This document shows positions 8,470-18,602 of a DNA stretch of 64,000 nucleotides, in pieces. The notes below the pieces were generated by a model. The model was given only the letters and a program-made list of their open reading frames with translations. It had not been told where the DNA came from and did not search any database. The stretch's first letter is position 1. Each line of letters begins with the position of its first letter. The position numbers were made by a program, and so were the translations under genes. Origin of the DNA: Plasmopara viticola (lineage: Eukaryota > Oomycota > Peronosporomycetes > Peronosporales > Peronosporaceae); the NCBI GenBank assembly GCA_001695595.3, contig MBPM02000027.1, forward strand, positions 124,001 through 188,000. Direction: 5' to 3'.

Positions 8470-9576
8470 TCGAGCGGATTCATCGCGGGTCGACCTATAC
8501 GAGAAGCTGCAGAGTCAAGTGTCTGTTGAGCATCAAGGATAGCGTCATCTTGTTGGCGCCGCAGCTTGCGCTGAAGAGCCTGAAGAAGCTGACGCATCTC
8601 GATCTTTGACTTCATCCAAACTTTACCCGGGTTGGTTGCCTCGTGAAGCCTGCCCAATACTACCTTTGCTTCGTGCGCAATGGCTTGGACGATAGCAGGG
8701 TACTCGAGCAGCGCTGCCGAGAACCTCCAGTAACTGCGACCATGTGGCTGGACCATCGAACGTAGCTCGACACTATGAGCGAGGTGATCACCAGCACCTT
8801 TGGGGGGGAAGTACTTCGAGTTGTAGTACACCGCACCACAGAAGTCGTTGGAGAGAAGAATGTAGTCAAGTCGATTATAACGTGGTTGAGGGCCCGTGAA
8901 GACGCGCTTGTTGGAATAATGAATTCGCCACGCGTCCACGATCCCAAGTTGACTAATCCAATTGAGGCAAGAGCTTCGACCATTGGATAACCGTGCACGG
9001 CCTGACGAGAAATCGACGCTTGGATTCAGAGGGTTGTTCAGATCGCCCATAACAATGTGGGTCACGTTGATTTCAAACACATCCGTCGGAAGGTGGTCAA
9101 AAAATACGGTCATCTCGTGTTGGTCGACTGGAGCGTACACGTTGTGTACGTACATCAGAGCCGGTATTTGGTAGTAAAATTGACGATTTTTAATCGTCAA
9201 TTTTTCTACCAAATACCGACCCGACACCGACAGCGCTGGGAGATCATGCGCTGTGTAGAAGCCCGGGAAGTCAGAGCGGAGAATTGTCATCACGCCGCCG
9301 GACCGGGTGGTTGGCGCGACCAATGCATTCGCGTTCGGGTCGTTAACGAAGACTTGATGTCGGAAGCGAGCATCGTGATTGAATATCAAAGTGGAGAAAT
9401 GTGCCGCATCGCGAAACTTACTCTCTTGAACACATGAGAGACTATGCTTCATGAGTTGATGATCGATCAGCAAGTGACCATTCTGCTTGACTCCGTTGGT
9501 GTTGACAGTCAGAAGACTGACGTTATTCCACGAGACTGGAGTCGCTTCACTAAATGAAACCTCGGTAAGAGTCCAG
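8448..9576 (-). pseudogene. LINE ORF2, AP-type endonuclease domain
   Basis: Opens just after a stop at about 9577 with SLLTVNTNGV, the usual first strand of exonuclease-endonuclease-phosphatase domains. The catalytic signature is complete: CVQESKF (metal-binding Glu), YAPVD, VMGDLNNPLN (Asp/Asn), RLDYILLS (Asp) and GAGDHLAHSVEL (Asp-His). Such domains nick target DNA to prime reverse transcription. The frame stops at 8448 and the RT continues in a different frame, so a frameshift lies around 8470. It also contains a 55-bp near-perfect hairpin (9163-9217). The first in-frame ATG is unclear. Confidence 0.85.
9163..9217. repeat. Near-perfect palindrome inside the endonuclease ORF
   Basis: Arms 9163-9188 and 9192-9217 (26 bp, one mismatch) around a 3-nt TTT loop. 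The reading frame stays open through it. Confidence 0.9.
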
Positions 9577-9803
9577 GCTCAAGGACCCGGCTACTAATCG
9601 CGGAACATTCTCCACGACTTGTGTTTGTAGGACCGCACATTCTTCGGGGTAGAAGAGGTATCAGTCACGGAGATATTCGAGATTGTCAAGGAGCTGGCCC
9701 ACTGCACTCTGGACCAAATGTTGAAGCAGTGTCGACCAATCTCTGATCGCAGTAGTAACAGCAGTGTGTTAGGGTGCAGGAGACGGCGGTTCTGTGCGGC
9801 AAT

Positions 9804-11135
9804 TTACAACACTTCCTGACCGGTGCTACGCTGAATCCACATGTCCTTGTCGAAGATATGAGGCGCTGTGCAGATTAGCATCAGCTCGAATAAAGAAAGA
9901 GCTCGCGTTGCGCGAATGTTCGACTCGTGCACTGGGTCCTTCCACAAATTCCCTGTCCGCTCGAAGAGTTCTTCACGCGTCCTCGGTATTTTAGAGCCAA
10001 ATCTTTTCATCCATTTCGACGCAAAAGTCGTCGAGGAAGTTGGATCCGATGCGCTCAGCACCTGGTTCAGCAAATGTAGCTGTGCCAACCCGTTGACATG
10101 ATCCTTGAGCTCCTTCATATCCGCAAGCAAGGCAGCGTTAAAGCCGAGCGGTGTGCCCACACTCGCGAGATGAGTCAGCGTGTCGGGGTTGTAGGTATTT
10201 TTAAGTGTCTTCCTCATATTTTCAATGCGAGCGTCCGCTACAGCCAGGTGATTCGGTCGAAGCTGGAGATCTGCCGTCTCTTCGACGTCCTTGATCTCAT
10301 CGACAATCTCCTGGATCATCATCGGCTTCGGCGATTTAGACACCTATGTGTGTTTTTTTACGAAGAAATGCGACGACTCCGAGCTATTCTCGATCGCTTC
10401 CGGGACCTTTACCTTGCGAGGAACGATCTGGTAGCGAGTGGGGGCACCCTCCGAGAGCATAGCTGGCGAGCAGTCAAACTCGACTTCAACCGAGTTCAGC
10501 ACATCGTAGTAATTGCTAGTGGCAAGCTTCTGGGCCGGTGCTGGCTGAGTGCTCTTTAACACAAAGCCGAATGTCTTTTCAGCACGGCGGTACTTGGCCT
10601 TGTTCACCTTACTCACGACAACCTCATTGTTAGCCAAACTTAGCGCTGGCGCCGGTGCAGGCAGCAGGGTTGAGGACAGGAGGCGCAGCGCATTTTTTGG
10701 ACTACCAGGAGGACTGACCAAGGAGTCGGCATTGTCGAGTGAGAGAATACTCACTGCGTCATCTTTCTTCGGTCCAGAGTCGTCCCCCACAGAATTCAAT
10801 CCCTTGACGACGTCAGCATACGACGGACCAGACGGTTCTGTCGGCGAAGCTGACGATGTGACGTCACCAATGCGGTCGAGGTTGAGCGCATACGGCGACT
10901 TCTGCCCAAACCCAAGACGGTGGGACGGAAAAGCAGCGTTGCGACCTTGAGCTGGATACTGTGAGCAGCTAAAGATGATCTGATCGCAAACCTTGCCGTC
11001 GATGACGACGGCCTTTGGTGGCGTTGACGAGCGGAAATAAGCACGCCATGTTGCTGTTGTGAGGTCCGACTGAATGTTGACGTCTCGGAAAGTGCCGTAA
11101 ATTGGATTCGCACCAAGCCGAAAGAATCTTTCCAT
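9804..11135 (-). pseudogene. LINE ORF1, C-terminal part with in-frame TAG
   Basis: One continuous frame of about 444 codons interrupted only by TAG at 10344-10346 (…KKHT*VSKSPKP…). It begins with an MERFFRLGANPIYGTF-type segment, followed by a Ser/Pro/Asp-rich linker and a helical C-terminal part. The frame is different from the 11176-11799 piece, so a frameshift separates them. The stop needs only a C-to-T change from CAG. Function inferred: ORF1p of the same LINE. Confidence 0.6.
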
Positions 11136-11175
11136 GAGGGAGGCGTGCGAGAAGATGCTATCGACACCCGAGATG

Positions 11176-11799
11176 TCAAGATAGTCCTGTCTGCAAGGAT
11201 GTCAAAGTCCGAGAACGTAAACGTGTGGCCGAGAATGCGGACGGCTGTCGAGCAAGCTCAGTACATGCCTTTCGGTCTTTGACACGCACACAAAGCTCGC
11301 CGGCCCGGCCCTTGGATATTTGTCCGATCTGGCAATCGTCGACTTGCGCTTGGACCACTGGATTGCTGTTGTCCTTGAGAAACGATGTTGCAATCTTGTT
11401 GATACCAGTACGCTGGAACGCTTGACCGGTTTTGACGGTCATCACGTATTGCGTCTGGGGCAGCTCGTACGGCCGAGCGCGCTCGATTGGCGACCGCAGC
11501 TGACTCCAGTCTACTCCCTTTTCGTAGAGTGCGTCGATGGTTTCAATATCGACCGCAGACGGTTGAGGCGTTACAAGGACGCCCGAGTTTCGGTACCGAG
11601 GTGAAGCGGTGTCGCGCCGAAGCTCGTCGTCTTGGGCTAGAAGCGCACGGAGCGACCCATTTGGCACCGCTGTCGCATTAATCGGGTGCTCGCCAGCCAA
11701 AGCCGTATCACCCGAGGCATCGTCGCTGGGTACGCCATCGTTGGTGCTGGAGTTGCCGACAGCGAGGAACATGTCAGTACTTTGAAGAAGCACCGTCAT
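11176..11799 (-). pseudogene. LINE ORF1, N-terminal part
   Basis: 208-codon open frame (207 residues plus stop) starting with an ATG at 11799. The first ~90 residues are low-complexity (Asn/Ser/Asp/Ala). A more ordered part follows with a Tyr-Val-Met-Thr-Val strand and a Cys-Val-Arg-Val run like the RNA-binding fold of LINE ORF1 proteins. The frame is lost near 11150; the next part continues in another frame. No enzyme motif is expected for ORF1, which coats element RNA. Confidence 0.6.
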
Positions 11800-11850
11800 A
11801 CACTGCCTACGTCGACGGCTCGAGAAGGGTCTCGGTCTCCAGAGGATGGA

Positions 11851-12129
11851 TGGCCACTAGGTTTCATCAGGCTGCTAACGACACCAACCTTGATGGATGG
11901 TGGCGCATTAGTCGTACAAGTGCTTGCGGATTACCCATGGCCGAGAATTATTACATGTAAAAATACTTGAGATGAATGTTAATATATGACATATGGGGAC
12001 TCGAATTCAATTTAGATGGAGAGATTTTTTTTAAATCAATTTTGTGAATTTCCTATTGTTGAATATATTGAAACAGTTCGATATGGCCACTCAAGTGGAG
12101 TGCGTATTTTCGATGACTACTGCCGGCAT
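11851..12129. other. AT-rich tract, nothing recognised
   Basis: Junction between the LINE 5' side and decayed gypsy sequence; no open frame of note. Confidence 0.5.
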
Positions 12130-12900
12130 CAACCCTCTGCGTAATTGGATTAAAATTGTGTAATATATGATTTAATACACGAGCTGGCTTCGTGATCGGC
12201 GGTGTATGGATCCAAATACTCACTACAGGCCGTAGCTACTGTTCCATGACGGCATTGTAACGGATTTTGTCTTCGGCAAAGGTCCTAAAAGTGTAATGAA
12301 ATTTAGTTACCTTCGGCAAAGGTCCAAAAAAATGTCGACCCATCTGCCTCTTATAACATCTAGGGACCAAAATTATCCTAGCAGATCAAAGTACCTAGCC
12401 TCGTTGCGCTGACATAAATCGCATGTTTTGACATAGCGCCGGATATATCTCGTCTTTTTTGGCCAACAATATTTTTGACGCACGGCCAAAATCTTCTTGT
12501 AAATTACTAGGCGGCCTGCCACAACAAATCATGGTTATCACAGATGAAACAAATGCTCAGATCTTCGTTGTCTGGAATATACAGCATATCACCTTTTTCA
12601 TTTTTTAAACAATATACTGTAGATTTCTATTCCACGCAGACATTGTCGTTGCGGATTGAGCAACTGTAGCCTGTCCTGATTGTCGCCACGATCTCGCACT
12701 TCTTACCCGCTTTCAATAGATCTTCAAGCTAACTTGGGCAGCTTTACTCTCAAGTTTTGAATTGCGTGACAGTGCATCAGCCACGGTGTTAGTTTTACCG
12801 GATATTCAGTGAAGAAAGGCTGAAATTCAGCAACTTCATTAAATAATCGAGCTACTCGTTGCACTAAAAGCCTTGAGTCGATATTCCCTAGATTTATATT
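12130..12900 (-). mobile_element. Ty3/gypsy pol fragment: RNase H end and integrase N-terminus
   Basis: On the minus strand, about 12805-12757 reads ISGKTNTVADALSRNS, the conserved tail of the RNase H domain. About 12480-12380 reads CWPKKTRYIRRYVKTCDLCQRNEA, the zinc-binding integrase N-terminus. Between and after these, pieces of DLLWQAA and PEGRW-like segments follow in broken frames. The spacing is what a Ty3/gypsy polyprotein would give, but stops and shifts are everywhere. Confidence 0.75.
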
Positions 12901-13989
12901 AATGACACGATAAAACATCTGTTTTTAATCCGTAAAAATAAATATTTAGAAGGTTGTGATAAGTAGGAGAATAATGTAACAACAGATAGGTTAAGAAGAA
13001 GATGTCGCCGTACACATGATGTCATCGGCTTTTCGCGCAACTTAAATTGTGCAACCAACAGTTATTCTAGTTGGACAAAACTCACAAATCTGCACTACTC
13101 TCGTCGGATGCTTCGTTGATGCAGTCTTTTGAGAACTACATTTCTTTCTTAAAAAAATCATCAGTCCCATAAAGATATACCACCTGACAAAATAGCTTAG
13201 CTAACGACGTTATAGTATCAAAGGTAATGTAAATGCCGATATGAGCAGCACGTTAACTCAGCTAATCTGGGGCACTGTCCCCCCGTATCTAGGCTTCAAA
13301 AACATAAAATAAAAAGCTAAAACACCTCCGCTTCTCAGAATGGTTTTGCACCCTCTACACCATTTAAGTGGTCATTGACAACTTTCTTGCGATTAAGCTG
13401 CATTGCTTTATTCAAGGCAGATACCAGCAACGGGTACATCCTTCACATAAGCCGCAGCACCACCATTCATAGCATGCATTTGATTCGAATGTATGGTGTC
13501 TTCTGTAAGAATGGAGGACAATGCATGCTGCTGGTAACACCTCGATATTGCCACTGTACGATTCACTACTTCTTAGTTGAAACAGTGCCAACTCAAGATC
13601 GTAACACAATTCCAGTTTATATCTGGGCTTCCGCGCTATGGTGCAATAAACAATCTGGCTTCACGATGTCCAGCGCAGCATTGCAAGAAAAAGCTTTAAA
13701 TTTTGCCATCTTTTTGTTAAACTCAACGAGACCACACTTCCCAAAGTGTGTTGCTTTTGAAGTTGTGGCTTGACGTCACCAGTGAGTTCGAAATGAGAGT
13801 AAAACCTATGTCAACACCAGCGTGATCGTCGTCGTATTCCTTAACAACGAACACTGCCTTGGTAAATATTCCCTATGATTTGAAAGAGACTTTAATTTTT
13901 TTAGCGCGGATACCGCGCACTGAGGTATTTGCACGGTGAATGTTGAATCGCCAAACTTTAGGGACTCTCATCACTTTCTAATTTTTTTA
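12901..13989. other. Decayed tract, no gene recognised
   Basis: A 132-codon open frame on the plus strand (13375-13773) and shorter frames on the minus strand overlap with no family signature. Probably internal retroelement sequence between the two gypsy fragments. Confidence 0.4.
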
Positions 13990-14415
13990 CTGCTGACAAT
14001 TCTCTTAAGCTTGTTGATTATCGGTCGTAGGATGAGGCTTGGACTTGGGTTGCGATATGGGCGAAGTGAGTGAAAAGGAGGAGTCGTAATTGCTCCAAAG
14101 AACTGAGAGGTGACACTCAGAATAGAGTTATTTCGAATTATTTCCTTGCTACATCCCAACTGGTGGCTTTTAGCCATCAACTACAACCGGTACAAAGGCA
14201 ATCATTCTTCTTTACTTCATCTGGCTTCTTACTTATATATTTTTCAGCTAACAAGGTCTCTTGATTCCTAGTGATCATGGGTCATTTGGAAATTTCTTTT
14301 GGTCTTAAGTGCATAGCACAAATGCATATGCATTTCGGAAATATTTACTTATATTGCCTTATAGCAGGTACCGGCAAACCTACCAATGACGACGTTTACG
14401 CCACTTTACCTAGAT
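13990..14415 (-). repeat. Decayed LTR-like repeat (family also at 57.3 kb and 30.8 kb)
   Basis: Aligns by eye along ~420 bp with 57283-57710. Shared islands include CAACTGGTGGCT, AACAAGGTCTCTTG, CATTTGGAA and ACCGGCAAA. It lies directly downstream (minus strand) of the integrase fragment at 14640-15280, the position expected for a 3' LTR. Diverged too far to define LTR ends. Confidence 0.55.
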
Positions 14416-14639
14416 GCCTGTTGGATCGATGAGTCAGGAAATTTGCTTTGGATTCTCCACATGTTCTCAAGTGGCTTTCTTTTTTGTTCATCAGACCATA
14501 AAAGTTTGTATTGTAGGCTCCCTTTGCTTTTACGATGTCAAAATACGGCCCCAACAAGTTGTACCTCGGAGCCATCAGCCAAGTCGATCTTATTCACCTT
14601 TTTTCAACGCTTGAAGTCCTTGCGACTCAGCTTCAACAG

Positions 14640-15280
14640 TAGAGCGTGATACACGGGCTACGGCTTTAATCCCTTCGATAATCCCAACTCCTAGCGGAAA
14701 TTTCTACACGGTCAGGAATAGACCAATAAATCTTGGTGCGATTTTCTTCGACTGAGCAAAGACTTCGCGACGAGTATTTCCAAATTTTGCCGTCCAAAAA
14801 CATTATGTCTCCAGCTCGAAGTCTTGGACAAGTTTATTCTTGTCATAGTAGCATTTCATGCGCTTTTGTGCCTTGTTCTATGTGACCTTGAGTAACATTT
14901 CTTGACGTAGTGGAAACTATTGTGCTTAACGTTTTAGCTTGTGAAATTTCTGAATTCGATTCCACATCAAACGGACATTCCAATCGTAGAATGTACGCGT
15001 TGATTACAGGTTATCTCAACCAAATGCAAATAGCCATCCCAATCACTTTGTGCTGGGTAAACGACACCTCGTAGGTGATCGTCAATAAACGGTTGGATGA
15101 TTCCGCTTGTCGATCGGTTTGTGACATGAAAGCCAAAGCCAAAATGTGCTGCGTTCCCACAGCAGACACAATTGCTTGCAATAACTCAAATATGGACTTG
15201 TTGTCTCGGTTGGACATAATGGCCTTTGATTCGGCGTGAATCTCCCCATTGCTGCACCTCTTACTAACGGATAAAGCATA
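14640..15280 (-). mobile_element. Ty3/gypsy integrase fragment (core end and C-terminus)
   Basis: Minus-strand frames read SNRDNKSIFELLQ, AVGTQHILALAFMSQTDRQAESSNR (the VGT…HPQTDGQTERxNR integrase block) and HSTIGMS, followed by RMKCYYDKNKLVQDFE and KIWKYSSRSLCSVEENRTKIYW. The last two match the KxYYDKxR…F…GD and LAPRFIGP-type C-terminal segments. Several stops and shifts. It sits upstream (in element orientation) of the RNase H/integrase-N piece at 12.1-12.9 kb, so the two belong to different copies or to a rearranged one. Confidence 0.75.
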
Positions 15281-17034
15281 AGGTCTTCATTTTTAAGAGA
15301 AGAAATTGTCAGAACTTATTTTATCAATGGGCGAGGAGATGATCTTTATGACAGTCGTTATCACAAATTGAATTGTTTGCACATCTCACCTAGAATGCCA
15401 GGCTAAACATTAGCCATTCGCCCGTGAGACCACATTTAACTGTGTGCTTTATAATTTCTGACACATAAATAAAAAATATTAATGTTTCTTCTGGCGATCG
15501 TTGGTTTCCATTAGGCTTGCATTTTCTTAACTGCAAGAAAGGAATGCAATCAATTTCAACAGCTGTATAATTAGACGGGTCCACTTGCTGGGACGCCACT
15601 CCCAAAACTGGCAAAATAATTGAGCTTTCAGGTGGCTTAATGGATGGCTCGCCTTGCACGCAGCTTCTTTAAGTCCAGGCAGCACCAACAAAAAAGTGAT
15701 TTGATGCTCTTTCTTGGAGGAGTACAGTCACAATCAAGTTCGTTGCTTCAAAATGCTGTGAAATTGTTGCACGGGTCCCCGAGTAGTGGATTGTGTGACC
15801 GTCTACATATCGACAGCCGAGCAAAGCAACATCCGCGGCTTAGACTGTTGCAAGCAACGACACATGACCCGTAGCTATCCGAAATAATCTTGAGCTTTCA
15901 CGAGACAATTTTCGCAAAGCCTTTCTCATCAAAAAACCAAGCTGCGCTAGCAGCCCCGGCTGCTAAAGATGCTAAAGATTAAGTTCTTGGAGAGAGTAAT
16001 ATTATTCCCCCGGTAGGTAGCACAGTACTTTTAACAATATTTATCAGCCGAGTAACATAGCGGCAGGAATGTGACACTAGGAGCGAGTGATTTACCTTCG
16101 ATAGAAGAGATCAGGAAGCGATGCAAAAAGCGATGCCTGGGAGTCATGAATTATTCTGTGGCTGACAAAGAGACCGTATCTACAGGAGTTATCTGGACTT
16201 CAATTGGATACACTCCGAGATGTGTCAGAGCTACTAAGCCTCGGGCAAAGTCTACTGAGTTTTAAGTAGACTAAAAGCCGGCAATACTTTGGAAGCTGGT
16301 TCTTTATTTTTGTAGATCATAAATCTATTCTTGTCTGATCCGACCAACCAGCAGCCTTCTTTGCTACACGTTTGGTCATCGTTAATTCTCAACCAACTTG
16401 TTGTATAGAATCCAAAAAATGATAAAAAGCAATCACCCGTCTCCATTAGATGGAGAAATAAGCTCTGGTGAGCTATAATGCAACAGGCTCTTACATAGAG
16501 TAAGGCATCGAGGTAAAAGCTGGTGTACCAGTTTAAAAAGCCTTTAACGCCCATGATGCGCGACAAGCACCCTATCTGTATTTGACCTGCTTGGATTGTG
16601 AGATATCTCAAGCAATAAATTATGGATATGCTTCCTGCCATAATGCAATTCGTATAAAGTGATTGTGAGAAATTAAGGTAAGGCCAAGCCTTTTTCCATC
16701 GATACTGACAAATTCCATTTACCAAATCCAGTGCACCTCACAATGTGTATAAGAAAATGTTGTATAAAAGCACATTTCTCCTTAAAATAAGTGTCCATGC
16801 AAATGGCCAGCTTAGTATTAGCTTATACTTAGTGGTCACTTTGCGTTCAATTTTTGAGCACCGGTGGCGAGTGCGGAAAATCCGACTCCTGCATCATGCC
16901 ATTCTATTTCTGTATCATAAAAGACATGAAAACAATAAGCTCACACTGCTTCCGTGGCTGTGGCTATTGTATCTGATTACACACTATTTTGAGCCTTCAC
17001 TTGTCTATCTAGTATTTTTTAATTTCGGACCACG
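15281..17034. other. Decayed tract, no gene recognised
   Basis: Contains a 157-codon minus-strand open frame (16252-16725) without a usable ATG, hydrophobic and without a recognised motif. No RNA gene seen. Confidence 0.4.
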
Positions 17035-17047
17035 TTTGAGGATTCCT
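17035..17047 (+). repeat. Target-site duplication, left (SINE 17-kb copy)
   Basis: TTTGAGGATTCCT, repeated exactly at 17373-17385. Confidence 0.9.
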
Positions 17048-17372
17048 CGGAAAAGGTTGAGGTGACGCCCTCCTTCCAAGCGCGGGGGCTATATGCTCGC
17101 GCGCTTCGGGCAGGTGCTATCGGGCATCTGCAGGTCTCTAACGAGTCTCGCCCTCGACGCGACGGTCTCCAGCACCAGGGCGCCACCTGGGCTCTTACCA
17201 AGTCAGAGCTAAGCAAAATAATGGAAGACCCTCACGACCTCGGTGCTGGCTGCACTGCCCGCCAAACGAGACCCGACGTATGCGGACACCACTCTATGCC
17301 GTGGACTAGCCAGAAATGAGCCTAGCACGTGCACGACTTGGCAACGCGATAACGTAATACAATACAATACAA
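17048..17372 (+). mobile_element. SINE family 2, copy A (325 bp)
   Basis: Begins CGGAAAAGGTTGAGGTG and ends in a short simple-repeat tail (TAATACAATACAATACAA). It is flanked by a perfect 13-bp target duplication. Nearly identical to 27926-28246, which has its own different 12-bp duplication, so both are independent retropositions. It has no coding capacity. Sequence is GC-rich (unlike its AT-rich surroundings), and it is unrelated to the SINE in the tRNA array. Confidence 0.88.
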
Positions 17373-17385
17373 TTTGAGGATTCCT
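17373..17385 (+). repeat. Target-site duplication, right (SINE 17-kb copy)
   Basis: Exact repeat of 17035-17047. Confidence 0.9.
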
Positions 17386-17405
17386 TCAATAAAGGTTATG
17401 CCTGA

Positions 17406-17657
17406 TATAGTATCTTAGAAATTTTCGAGCCAAAATTTGCCAATCCAAGCCACATTTGTCCGACATTTTACGACGGCCAATACTGTTGCTATAACAACAA
17501 AGGTGTCTGCATTAAAATCGACAGATGTGTTCCAGAATACGCCTATAACAAAAGCTACACGCATAATGGCTGCGCTTGAAACCAAGACTACTCCTGCAAA
17601 GCTGCGTCTATGCCAACAGGAGGGAGCCTTAATAAGATTCGGATGGATTTTCTTTAA
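17406..17657 (+). pseudogene. Cysteine-rich reading frame with one nonsense codon
   Basis: 84-codon frame bounded by stops at 17403 and 17655, with one internal TGA at 17577-17579. The sequence around it (HNGCA*NQDYSC) suggests a lost Trp codon. Seven Cys fall in ~50 residues: CPTFYDGQYCCYNNKGVC, then IDRC, NGC and YSC, plus many Tyr/Asn. That pattern fits a small disulfide-rich, probably secreted protein. No start codon or signal peptide is visible; the 5' part may have been lost upstream of the SINE inserted at 17047. Family not recognised. Confidence 0.45.
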
Positions 17658-18222
17658 AAGATCGTAACGGGCACACAGCGAAATATTGAACAGTGTCGGC
17701 CCACCTCCGCAAAAGATTTAGTGCGACCCCGTTGCGCGCTTTATTGAATTCTTCCCCAATCGTACGCCAAATTTGACAGACGTCAGTCAGTGTGCAGTAT
17801 GCTAACGGCTGAGTATAGAGCGGGTCTGGTTGAGGCTTTATACAGACTGTTGCTCCACCCGGCCTTTCCCGATCATCGTTTTCACCAAGTAGCACCTCAA
17901 GGATTGACTGATCATGTGTTACATTTGTTGGTGTGCTACGCTTGGCCTTGATTTGACGAGTTTCTGCAACATGACCGGGTTTTACAATATGCGTACCGAG
18001 AAAATCAGCGGGTGGTGCTTGATCTTAATGAGCTATTAGTCCCAGAATATGTCTTACTTTCGCCTTATGCCAGCGTTGCTACAATGCATTAAAAGGCTTC
18101 ATCGCTCCACCTAGACCGCCCGGTCCGGACGGCAATTTATAGCAGCGCGAATCGCGTGTCCGGCACTTCCTTGACCGAGGTTCAATCCATCTCGGCGTAA
18201 ATTTGACTACAGGTGATTCTAG
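17629..18222 (-). pseudogene. Broken 198-codon gene, unknown family
   Basis: A single minus-strand frame stays readable for 198 codons with only two nonsense codons, TAG at 18079-18081 and TAA at 18025-18027. Segments include FTPRWIEPRSRKCRTRD, a Gly-rich LPSGPGGLGGAMKPFNAL, QRWHKAKVRHILGL and a C-terminal part with CTLTDVCQIWRTIGEEF and NLLRRWADTVQYF. The even amino-acid composition and lack of frameshifts argue for past coding. No domain recognised. It lies divergent to and 380 bp from CCDC39, and its C-terminus overlaps the cysteine-rich relic by 29 bp. Confidence 0.5.
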
Positions 18223-18602
18223 GTTTTACACAGAGGGGAGATACGAGACCTTTCGGTGAACGACAACTCAATGTCACCGGTTTTACGATAATCGACGTTA
18301 AAGGCTAACGCGTCTTATGCCTTTTCGTCTTCCCTATTCATCACCATGTGCACAAATTGTAGGAACTATAACCAGTTTGGCTAAAAAACGCAAGGTCGAC
18401 AGCCTATTGGCCATACGTCTGTTGCGGACGTCGAACTTGTTTGTCGATATTCTTAGATCGTATCTGTTAAAAATCTCAGCTATACACGGAAATTTCGCGT
18501 ACCTGATCATTCTGGAGATAATGCTGAAGTTATTAATAGTTTTCGGCTAATGGATAAAACGATCCGCAGTCCGTTGAAATCACGACAATCAGTAGGCAAC
18601 AA

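Larger units (their letters stand above)
5273..11850 (-). mobile_element. Inactivated LINE (non-LTR retrotransposon), nearly full length
   Basis: On the minus strand, in order: ORF1 pieces (11799-9804), AP-type endonuclease (9576-8448), reverse transcriptase (8469-7140) and a C-terminal zinc-finger region (6900-5409). T-runs at about 5273-5310 on the plus strand correspond to the 3' poly-A tail. It is broken by in-frame stops (10344-10346 TAG, 7321-7323 TAA) and by frameshifts near 11150, 8470, 7140 and 6270. Domain order and the endonuclease/zf-RVT pairing place it with APE-type LINEs (L1/Tx1-like). The exact 5' end and target duplication were not found by eye. Confidence 0.9.

Noticed and set aside
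5749..9437. Plus-strand open frames across the LINE (for example 5749-5964, 6197-6631, 9057-9437)
   Set aside because: Shadows of the minus-strand ORF2. The 9057-9437 frame owes part of its length to the palindrome.
13375..13773. 132-codon plus-strand ORF as a gene
   Set aside because: No motif, unusual composition, surrounded by gypsy debris; equally long frames are expected by chance.
16252..16725. 157-codon minus-strand ORF as a membrane protein
   Set aside because: Starts only from TTG, hydrophobic throughout without helix pattern, no family signature; considered a copia-like relic but no conserved block could be shown.
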